DNA of 64,000 nucleotides. It comes from an uncultured Bacteroides sp. GTDB lineage: Bacteria; Bacteroidota; Bacteroidia; Bacteroidales; Bacteroidaceae. Of this stretch, positions 33,213-40,696 are shown piece by piece (positions within the stretch are counted from its first letter, which is position 1; every line of letters begins with the position of its first letter). A program made the position numbers and the translations under genes. The stretch is taken from positions 8,326-72,325 of the forward strand of contig CABUKU010000015.1 in NCBI GenBank assembly GCA_902492205.1, in the 5' to 3' direction. The notes below the pieces were generated by a model, which was not told the origin of the DNA, ran no database searches, and worked only from the letters and a program-made list of their open reading frames with translations.

Positions 33213-35540
33213 TTAATGTATTTCTATTTCATCTAAAGCCAACTCGCTTTGCTGCCCTTCGTGGTGATAACCTTTCGGACACAAGCCCCCACTCAACAGT
33301 TCCAAACGAACAAATGAAGCCTCGGTTTCGGGGAACGAAAGAGAAGCAGGGAAGCGGGTTCCTTCCGTCAGGGTGAAGTCATAAGCCAACTCTTTGCTAC
33401 CAACCGGAACAAATGTCTTTCCATCTTTGGAAACAGAAACACTCATAGCTCTTGCCGGCCAAATGTCGTTATGCGGACGCCACAAAGATGAGAAAGCAAC
33501 GTCTTTCACCGGTTGCGGTTTCTTTAAATCAACAACAACCTGCACTGTATCCTGATAGAAGCTGATCCAACGGCGCATATCATGGGCATAGCCACGAATA
33601 CCGTCTGTCAGTCCGAAGCCTTTGTTCACATGTTCCCAACCGGCTTCGGGATTGCACTTGTAATCACATCCTGTTGCCTTATTCACAGCAAAGCCTTTAC
33701 GGGTAATCTTGCCCAAAGGTTTGCCGTCTTTATAAACAGCAGCATAAATAATCGCATCTTCCGACAAACGCACAGGCGCTTCATAAAGAGAAGATGAAGC
33801 AGTTACTACCGAATCATTAATCGAATAATAAATATCAGTGCCGGGACAGAAAGTTTTCAATGTTACTTCATAAGCATTATCCGTTTTGTTCCATGCTCCC
33901 GTCAAAGTCACCTCATAGAAGTTACGACAGGCATTCACTCCGCAATAGTCCAAACGTTTGAAGCCATCGGCTAACCTATGGGTAAACTGCTCAAAGTTTT
34001 TCCTGTCCGGTTTAGTCCACTGTACTTCCGCCATTGCCAACAAACGGGGAAAAGCCATGTATTCAAAATATTCGGGAGTTTGAATATATTCACCCCAGAT
34101 ATTAGCCTGCGGACCAATTATATAAGATTGTTCTTCTTCGGTTAATTCGGCGGGAAGCGGATTATAGGCATACGCACTGTCAAGAGGAAGGAAACTGCCG
34201 ATTTCCTGCGGTGCAAACTCCGGATCTTCCTGATAATGGTCATAATAGCAATAATCTCCCGGTGTCATTATTACGCGGTGTTTCTGTTTGGCAGCAGCAA
34301 TACCGCCCTTCTCACCACGCCAAGACATCACTGTCGCATTAGGAGCCAAACCACCTTCAAGGATTTCGTCCCAGCCAATAATGTCACGTCCTTTACTATT
34401 GACGAACTTCTCTATTCTATGGATAAAGTAACTCTGTAATGCTTCTTCGTCTTTCAAGCCCTCTTTCTTCATCAAAGCCTGACAATGATCGCATTTCTTC
34501 CATGCTTTCTTCGGACACTCATCGCCACCGATATGGATATAATGACTGGGGAACAGGTCGATAACCTCTGTCAATACATCTTCAAGAAAAGCAAATGTAT
34601 TTTCCTTCGGACAGAATACTTCATCGAATACATCGAAATAATCACGTACCACATACGTTTTTCCCAATCCGCAAGACAGCTCCGGATAAGATGCCAAAGC
34701 AGCAGATGCATGTCCCGGCATTTCAATTTCGGGCACGACTGTAATGAAGCGATCGGCAGCATATTTGATAATTTCTTTTATCTCTTCCTGAGTATAGAAT
34801 CCTCTTTTCTCAATTCCATCATAACGGCGGGGCCAGTAATAATCGGAATGCCCTATTTGAGTCTGCTTACGGTAAGAACCCACTTCCGTCAGTTTAGGAT
34901 ATTTCTTTATTTCAATTCTCCAACCCTGATCATCAGTCAGATGGAAATGGAAATTATTCATTTTATACATTGCCATCATGTCGATGAACTTAAGGACAGC
35001 TTCTTTAGGCAAGAAATTACGACCTACATCCATCATAGCCCCACGATAAGGAAAACGGGGAGCATCATTAATAGAAACCGAAGGAATTTCTATTTTAGCC
35101 AAATCCTTTTCTCCCGGATTATATATTTCGGCAGGCATCAATTGCAATAAAGACTGAACGCCATAAAATAATCCTGCACCGATATCATTGGATTTTATCT
35201 CAATTTTATCGGGTGACACATTCAAGACGTAGGCTTCATTGGGTAAAGAGTTATCTGTAACGAAACTAATGGAAGCTTTCTCTCCTTCGGACACTTGCTT
35301 CAATGCAATAGCAGTATTCTTTAAAGCATCCTGCAAATAATGAAATACGTTTGTTGATAAACTATCCGACGGAACAGAAACTGTTGTTTCACCTTGTAGA
35401 ATAAATTTGCCGGATTGTGCGGTTAACTCGTTGGGTAAGGGAATTATATTATACTCTGTTGCAGCATTGTTCTTTCCCCCTTGACAGGAGGAAAGAACCA
35501 AAAATGCAGCAAGCAGAAACCCTGCTATGCTTTTTTTCAT
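33213..35540 (-). CDS. GH20 beta-N-acetylhexosaminidase lipoprotein
   Basis: A 775-residue enzyme with lipobox VLSSC (Cys 19). An N-terminal GH20b domain (~28-155) is followed by the GH20 catalytic barrel (~160-510) with the Asp-Glu pair D340-E341 in HIGGDECPKKAW. A chitobiase-C/Fn3-like domain (~545-615) and an F5/8C-like (CBM32-type) C-terminal domain (~640-775) follow. It removes terminal beta-GlcNAc or GalNAc by substrate-assisted catalysis. Its stop is 16 bp before the metallophosphoesterase start; the upstream GH125 stop (35537) overlaps its first codon. Confidence 0.93.
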   Translation of the reverse strand: MKKSIAGFLLAAFLVLSSCQGGKNNAATEYNIIPLPNELTAQSGKFILQGETTVSVPSDSLSTNVFHYLQDALKNTAIALKQVSEGEKASISFVTDNSLPNEAYVLNVSPDKIEIKSNDIGAGLFYGVQSLLQLMPAEIYNPGEKDLAKIEIPSVSINDAPRFPYRGAMMDVGRNFLPKEAVLKFIDMMAMYKMNNFHFHLTDDQGWRIEIKKYPKLTEVGSYRKQTQIGHSDYYWPRRYDGIEKRGFYTQEEIKEIIKYAADRFITVVPEIEMPGHASAALASYPELSCGLGKTYVVRDYFDVFDEVFCPKENTFAFLEDVLTEVIDLFPSHYIHIGGDECPKKAWKKCDHCQALMKKEGLKDEEALQSYFIHRIEKFVNSKGRDIIGWDEILEGGLAPNATVMSWRGEKGGIAAAKQKHRVIMTPGDYCYYDHYQEDPEFAPQEIGSFLPLDSAYAYNPLPAELTEEEQSYIIGPQANIWGEYIQTPEYFEYMAFPRLLAMAEVQWTKPDRKNFEQFTHRLADGFKRLDYCGVNACRNFYEVTLTGAWNKTDNAYEVTLKTFCPGTDIYYSINDSVVTASSSLYEAPVRLSEDAIIYAAVYKDGKPLGKITRKGFAVNKATGCDYKCNPEAGWEHVNKGFGLTDGIRGYAHDMRRWISFYQDTVQVVVDLKKPQPVKDVAFSSLWRPHNDIWPARAMSVSVSKDGKTFVPVGSKELAYDFTLTEGTRFPASLSFPETEASFVRLELLSGGLCPKGYHHEGQQSELALDEIEIH

Positions 35541-36988
35541 AATGTTGTTGCTAATAATTGTGGATGTTCACGGGAAGTTTTGAGAATCAATTCTCCAAAT
35601 AATGTATTCACCCACGCAAACCACGAACGGGTAAAGTCCGATGCATCAATAGAATGGAAAGATTCATGCATAAAACCTGTTCCCCCGTCCGTGTCGCGTA
35701 GCTGCTTCAGGCAAGCCTGTATTTCTTCGGGATTATCGGTAGTCATGGCCTTTATTATAATACTCATCGGCCAGATGTAATCCAAACCGACATGAGGACC
35801 ACCAACTCCTTCCCCCGCCTTACCTTTGAAGAAGTAAGGATTATTATCACTCCAAATAAACTTTCTTGTATTCAAATAAATGCTGTCTTTAGGCGAGCAG
35901 TATCCTAAATAAGGAGCAGCCAAAAGACTTGGTACATTGGCATCATCCATGCAAAGAGCATTGCCATAACCGTCTACCTCAAACGCATACACTTTTCCGC
36001 AAGCCGGATGATTCACTATTCCATATTTACGGATAGCAGCGTCTACTTCATCTGCCAAGTCCGAACATTCTTTTGCAAAAGTACTGTTCTTATAAACTTT
36101 GTTTTCTATCTCTGCCAACTGGCGCAACGATACCACAGCAAACATGTTTGACGGTATTAAAAAGCCATATTGTGTAGCATCATCAGAAGGACGGAAAGAA
36201 GATACAATCAGTCCTACCGGTTTAACAGGTGCTCCCCACCCTCTGTTAATCTGAGAATCAGTTGGGCGGTCACAATCACGCATGAAACTGTAAGGACCTA
36301 AATTCTCTTTGCGCTGTTGTTCCTTAAAAGTCTTAATAACCAACTTCATAGCTTCATGCCATTGGCTATCAAAAACAGAAGTATCTCCCGTCAGTTGCCA
36401 ATAATGGAAAGCAAGACGTATTGGGTAACAAAGAGAATCTATCTCCCATTTACGCTCATGGAGTTCTTTTACCATGTGCTGCGTGTGGTCTGTTTCCCAA
36501 TAACTTCCCAGTGGTCCGTCATTGAATGCATTTGCATATGGATCAATAATGATGCATTCAGCTTGTCTGTTAATAAGCCCGGCAACCATTAGCTGCAATT
36601 TTTTGTCATCCTTCATCAAAGGCAGATAAGGCCAAACCTGAGCCGAAGAATCACGCAGCCACATAGCTTCAATATCTCCCGTAATGACAAACGTATCAGG
36701 ACGATTTCCTTTCATCTTATGTTTAACTGTCGTATCCAATGTATTTGGAAAGCAGTTTTCAAACATCCAACGAAGTTTGTCATCTTTAATCTTTTTCTTG
36801 GTTTCTTCTATTGTAGCTTCCACAGCCGTAGAGACGAAATGCCTGTTAGCCAAAAGAGGGCGTTTAGACACATATTTATCTCCGGTCAGCACTGATGAAG
36901 AAAATAAAGAAGACGGATTAACCGCCATTGCAGCTAAAGCGAGCCCTCCTGCTTTCAGGAAATTACGTCGCGACATGTCTTTTTTCAT
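35537..36988 (-). CDS. GH125 exo-alpha-1,6-mannosidase
   Basis: A 483-residue exported enzyme. The N-terminus has a twin-arginine-like signal (MSRRNFLKAGG, residues 5-15). The catalytic (alpha/alpha)6 domain shows the GH125 pattern FVITGDIEAMWLRDSSAQVW (acid Asp region), DPYANAFNDGPLG and GVGGPHVGLDYIWPMSII. GH125 enzymes hydrolyse alpha-1,6-mannosyl links, as in yeast mannan backbones or N-glycan arms. It overlaps the GH20 gene by 4 bp and follows the GH63-like gene by 13 bp. Confidence 0.92.
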   Translation of the reverse strand: MKKDMSRRNFLKAGGLALAAMAVNPSSLFSSSVLTGDKYVSKRPLLANRHFVSTAVEATIEETKKKIKDDKLRWMFENCFPNTLDTTVKHKMKGNRPDTFVITGDIEAMWLRDSSAQVWPYLPLMKDDKKLQLMVAGLINRQAECIIIDPYANAFNDGPLGSYWETDHTQHMVKELHERKWEIDSLCYPIRLAFHYWQLTGDTSVFDSQWHEAMKLVIKTFKEQQRKENLGPYSFMRDCDRPTDSQINRGWGAPVKPVGLIVSSFRPSDDATQYGFLIPSNMFAVVSLRQLAEIENKVYKNSTFAKECSDLADEVDAAIRKYGIVNHPACGKVYAFEVDGYGNALCMDDANVPSLLAAPYLGYCSPKDSIYLNTRKFIWSDNNPYFFKGKAGEGVGGPHVGLDYIWPMSIIIKAMTTDNPEEIQACLKQLRDTDGGTGFMHESFHSIDASDFTRSWFAWVNTLFGELILKTSREHPQLLATTL

Positions 36989-37001
36989 GGTATATCAATA
37001 T

Positions 37002-38624
37002 TTAATAAGTCTGCTTACCGGAAGTTACATTTATTTTCTTTTCCTTGCCACCATATTGAACAATCAGTTCAAATGGAATGGAAGAATCAACAGTAATACG
37101 TGGCTCATCGTTAACAGAACGTCTTGCATCCGCTTTCAAAGTAATCAAGCCATCGGGACCAAACGGATAACGTTCAATGCCATTAGCCTCTGTGAGATTC
37201 ATGTCCCACACAATCTGCTGTTTTGTATAATCACCACGAATACCAATAATGAATTCAATAAATTCGGCAATAGGAGGAAGTCCTGCCCAACCTACGAATT
37301 CTTTCCTTGCCATAAAGCCGGGTTCGGCACTTTCGGGAGCATAGTACTCCCAAAAAGTACCTGTATTTTTATATACTTCTAATACCTGATTGTAGTGATT
37401 CAAAGCAATTTCTCTAGCTAGCTTCGTATAACCTTTCTGAACAAGTCCGGTCATCACCATATAATTAGTACCCGGCCATATTCCACCTTGCCAATAACGC
37501 CCGTTTTCTTTGTATTTCGGATTGTCTGCAGAAAGAGAAGGTATGCGGTATTTACGATTGAATGTTTTCGGATTATCCAGTTCTTTCACCATACGATCCA
37601 ACTGCTTACTATCTAAAGCATCAGTAAACAACGCCCAATAAGCGCCTATGCCTTTGGTAGTACCCAAGGAACCATCAGCATATTGGTCATACAAGAAACC
37701 GGTCTTTTCATCCCAAAGATTATCATGTATGTACTTCTTCAACATCTTGGCCTCATCCTCAAAGTCTTCAATTTCCTGCCAACGTTCTAAATAAAATCCC
37801 ATTTCAAGCAATAAGTTTGCAGTGAACAACTGCTGTAAGTTTGTATCCAACCACACCATGTGTCCGTGACTATAAATCATATTGTATTGCGGTTGAACAC
37901 GAGGCATATTATCCATACCGGTTCCCCAACCACTTGACCAATAGGTGCCATTCTGCCATGTATGGTTCAACTTCAACCATTTATAATAAGCACACAAAGC
38001 TGAAAATATTTTATGTAAACGTTCCGTATCACCAAATTGATGATAATAAACCATTTCACACCAAGGCATCAGATTAGGTCCTGTACTTACCGGATCATAA
38101 CGCTCAAAACAGTCTGCACCATCGGCTTTTATCTCACGACAAATGAATCCGTCGGGATGCTGTTTTGCATAAAAGTTATCCAATGTGCGTTGGAATGGGA
38201 AGAAACGGGTTCCATAACGGGCAAACATTAAAATGAAAGATGAATCCCACATAAAAATGTTCCCGTTATAAGCTGTATCCAAATAGCTCGAAACAAATCC
38301 TGAACCGGATTGCGGAGCGCGGATATTACCTACGGCGATCTCCCAAGCTCTCCAATACATTTCAAGTTCTTTATCATGACCTGCCCATATAGGATTAGGT
38401 AAAATTTGCTTTGCCTCCTCAAAACTCTTCGGTTGAATAATTTCAGGTTTAGCTACACGATACTCATTCTCAGCAACCAAAGGTTCTTTCAAATAAGTAT
38501 TTTTGTAAGGCAAATGATACTTTTCATCATTACCACAGGTTTGTGCATTCAGTCCGGAACATACCAGACATGAAACAGCCAGCAAGAACAAGAAATGTCT
38601 TAATACAGGATATGTTTGTCTCAT
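37002..38624 (-). CDS. GH63-like (MGH1-type) alpha-glycosidase
   Basis: A 540-residue exported protein (signal peptide ~1-27, ending GLNAQ) with an (alpha/alpha)6-barrel of the GH63/MGH1 type: WDSSFILMFARYG, GWGTGMDNMPRV (likely catalytic Asp), GGIWPGTNYMVMTGL and TFWEYYAPESAEPG (likely catalytic Glu). GH63 members cleave alpha-glucose, for example the Glc cap of eukaryotic N-glycans; other specificities (alpha-mannosyl-glycerate, alpha-galactosyl) are known in related groups. Within this PUL a role on an N-glycan or mannan side chain is plausible. It lies between alkaline phosphatase and GH125. Confidence 0.8.
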   Translation of the reverse strand: MRQTYPVLRHFLFLLAVSCLVCSGLNAQTCGNDEKYHLPYKNTYLKEPLVAENEYRVAKPEIIQPKSFEEAKQILPNPIWAGHDKELEMYWRAWEIAVGNIRAPQSGSGFVSSYLDTAYNGNIFMWDSSFILMFARYGTRFFPFQRTLDNFYAKQHPDGFICREIKADGADCFERYDPVSTGPNLMPWCEMVYYHQFGDTERLHKIFSALCAYYKWLKLNHTWQNGTYWSSGWGTGMDNMPRVQPQYNMIYSHGHMVWLDTNLQQLFTANLLLEMGFYLERWQEIEDFEDEAKMLKKYIHDNLWDEKTGFLYDQYADGSLGTTKGIGAYWALFTDALDSKQLDRMVKELDNPKTFNRKYRIPSLSADNPKYKENGRYWQGGIWPGTNYMVMTGLVQKGYTKLAREIALNHYNQVLEVYKNTGTFWEYYAPESAEPGFMARKEFVGWAGLPPIAEFIEFIIGIRGDYTKQQIVWDMNLTEANGIERYPFGPDGLITLKADARRSVNDEPRITVDSSIPFELIVQYGGKEKKINVTSGKQTY

Positions 38625-38638
38625 AGCAATTAAAATAT

Positions 38639-39781
38639 TTATAAATTAAGAAGCTTCTTTATCTTGTCAAAGATAGCAGTATTTTCGAAAATACCGGTAA
38701 AGTTTTCCGATCCGGGTCCAAAAGCATAAACAGGAACCATTACACCACTATGACCTCCGGTAGAGAATTTACATACAATTTTACCTTCTTTCAAATCACC
38801 GTCTACCAAAGTAAGTCCTCCGGTTTCGTGATCGGCAGTAACAACAACTAAAGTTTCTCCGTCTTTTGCAGCCCATTCAAATATCTTACCGATAGTACGG
38901 TCAAAATCATGAGTTTCCTGCATTAATAAATCAAGATCATTAAAATGACCGTAATCATCCAATTGAGAACCTTCAATCATCATAAAGAAGCCGTTTTTAT
39001 TCTGGTTAAGTAATTCAATCCCCTTCAAAGAAGCACGTGCCAATAAATCGCCACGTTCTGCCGGAAGCGGAGTATCAACAGAATAAGGAACGGCAAACAC
39101 TTTGCCTTTTCTTATTTTCTCTACTTCCTCCCAAGAACGAGGAGTTTGATAACCTTTAGCTCTCAATTCTTTGAAAAGATCACGTCCATCCTCACGATTT
39201 TCAAATAATTTAGCGCCTCCGCCAAAAGCATAATCAACACCGCAATCAACATAATCCGCCACGATTGCAGCTTCTTGATCTCTATCTATATTATGACAAC
39301 AAAAATCGGCAGGAGTTGCATCCCATAAACGGCAAGTTACAGCTATACCGGTTGATTTGCCCTTTGCTGCAGCATAATCAATTAAAGTTTTCAGAGGTTT
39401 ACCGCTAGGATCTACACCGACACAATGATAATTAGTTTTTTGTCCTGTTGCCAAAGCAGTACCGCCTGCTCCGGAATCGGTAATTAATTTGTTAGCACAA
39501 TATGTTTTTGACAAACCGACTGCTTGGCAATTATCCAAATTCAATTTACCACGATTGGCTGTCCATGCAGAATATACATGCATTAAACTCATACCATCAC
39601 CAATCATCAAAATTACATTCTTAATCTTCTTACCTGTAGGCGGAACAACCTTCACCACATCGTAAGGTTTGTCTAAAACATAAGTTTGTTCTTTATCACG
39701 ACGGCTCTGTGCTTGTGAAGCAACAGGCAATAATGTTAACGCAAAAGCGAATAATAGACTGTTTAATAATATCTTTTTCAT
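38639..39781 (-). CDS. Alkaline phosphatase (PhoA superfamily)
   Basis: A 380-residue periplasmic enzyme (signal peptide ~1-24, ending ASQAQ). It shows metal Asp in MIGDGMSL (D62), the nucleophile Ser103 in LITDSGAGGTALATGQ and the zinc site VTADHETGGL. It hydrolyses phosphate monoesters. Shorter than E. coli PhoA but within the bacterial range. It lies 14 bp upstream of the GH63-like gene and 24 bp downstream of the EEP phosphatase gene, inside a glycan operon, which suggests glycan-borne phosphate rather than general phosphate scavenging. Confidence 0.92.
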   Translation of the reverse strand: MKKILLNSLLFAFALTLLPVASQAQSRRDKEQTYVLDKPYDVVKVVPPTGKKIKNVILMIGDGMSLMHVYSAWTANRGKLNLDNCQAVGLSKTYCANKLITDSGAGGTALATGQKTNYHCVGVDPSGKPLKTLIDYAAAKGKSTGIAVTCRLWDATPADFCCHNIDRDQEAAIVADYVDCGVDYAFGGGAKLFENREDGRDLFKELRAKGYQTPRSWEEVEKIRKGKVFAVPYSVDTPLPAERGDLLARASLKGIELLNQNKNGFFMMIEGSQLDDYGHFNDLDLLMQETHDFDRTIGKIFEWAAKDGETLVVVTADHETGGLTLVDGDLKEGKIVCKFSTGGHSGVMVPVYAFGPGSENFTGIFENTAIFDKIKKLLNL

Positions 39782-39805
39782 ATTAAAGATGTTTGGTTTT
39801 CCTTA

Positions 39806-40678
39806 TTATTTTACTTCGACAGTTACTAGAACCGGAGCATGGTCGGACACAAAAGCTTCATTTTCTGTTTCAGCCAAAACTCCATATTTTAAAACGTCAA
39901 GTCCCTTATTTACAAACACATAATCAATCAACGGACGTCTGTCATAAGGTAATTTTCCAAAATCATGCCAACTCCATGAAGGACCATATACCAAAGGAGC
40001 AACTGAACGGGAATCTATCAAATGCTTCGGATTTGATGCATCTGTTACATGTTTAATAACGTCTGATTCAGGCTCTGCATTAAAGTCTCCGGTAACAACA
40101 ACGGGTAAACCATTGCTTAATTCAGCCACTTTATCCAATATAAGACTAACTCCCTCTCTACGAGCAGCTACTCCTACATGGTCTAAATGTGTATTCAATG
40201 CAAATATCTCTTTACCGGAAGTATTGTCTTTCAACTTCGCCCATGAAGCAATACGTTCACAAGCTCCGTCCCATCCTTTGGAACCGGCTACTTCAGGTGT
40301 TTCACTCAACCAGAAATACCCGGAATCAAGAACAGTAAAACGATCCTTTTTATACCAAAGTGCACTATATTCACCTTTTTCTTTACCATCTTCACGTCCC
40401 ACACCAATAACATCATATTCGGGTAAACGTTGTTTCAAATCTTCCAACTGATTATGAAGAACTTCTTGAGTTCCTAAAATATCAGCATCATAGAAATGGA
40501 TAGCTTTTGCCGCACGATCTTTTCTATATTGCCAGTTATCCAAGCTATCTTCCGGATTATCATAACGAATATTGAAAGACATTATATTAAATTTAGCCGG
40601 TGAATCAGCTTGCTGTTGTTTCACTTGTCCGCATGATGCTGCAAGGAAAGGCAAGAATAATAAAAATAATTTTTTCAT
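39806..40678 (-). CDS. Endonuclease/exonuclease/phosphatase (EEP)-family phosphatase
   Basis: A 290-residue predicted lipoprotein (lipobox FLAASC, Cys 16) with the DNase-I-like EEP fold: SFNIRYDN, LGTQEVLHNQ (metal Glu), NTHLDHVGVAAR (catalytic His), VVTGDFNAEPES (Asp/Asn) and VSDHAPVLVT. EEP proteins in mannan PULs of Bacteroides have been described as mannose-phosphate phosphatases, which fits this context better than a nuclease role. It starts 18 bp after the GH92 stop. Confidence 0.88.
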   Translation of the reverse strand: MKKLFLLFLPFLAASCGQVKQQQADSPAKFNIMSFNIRYDNPEDSLDNWQYRKDRAAKAIHFYDADILGTQEVLHNQLEDLKQRLPEYDVIGVGREDGKEKGEYSALWYKKDRFTVLDSGYFWLSETPEVAGSKGWDGACERIASWAKLKDNTSGKEIFALNTHLDHVGVAARREGVSLILDKVAELSNGLPVVVTGDFNAEPESDVIKHVTDASNPKHLIDSRSVAPLVYGPSWSWHDFGKLPYDRRPLIDYVFVNKGLDVLKYGVLAETENEAFVSDHAPVLVTVEVK

Positions 40679-40696
40679 GATATGTGTTATTAATGG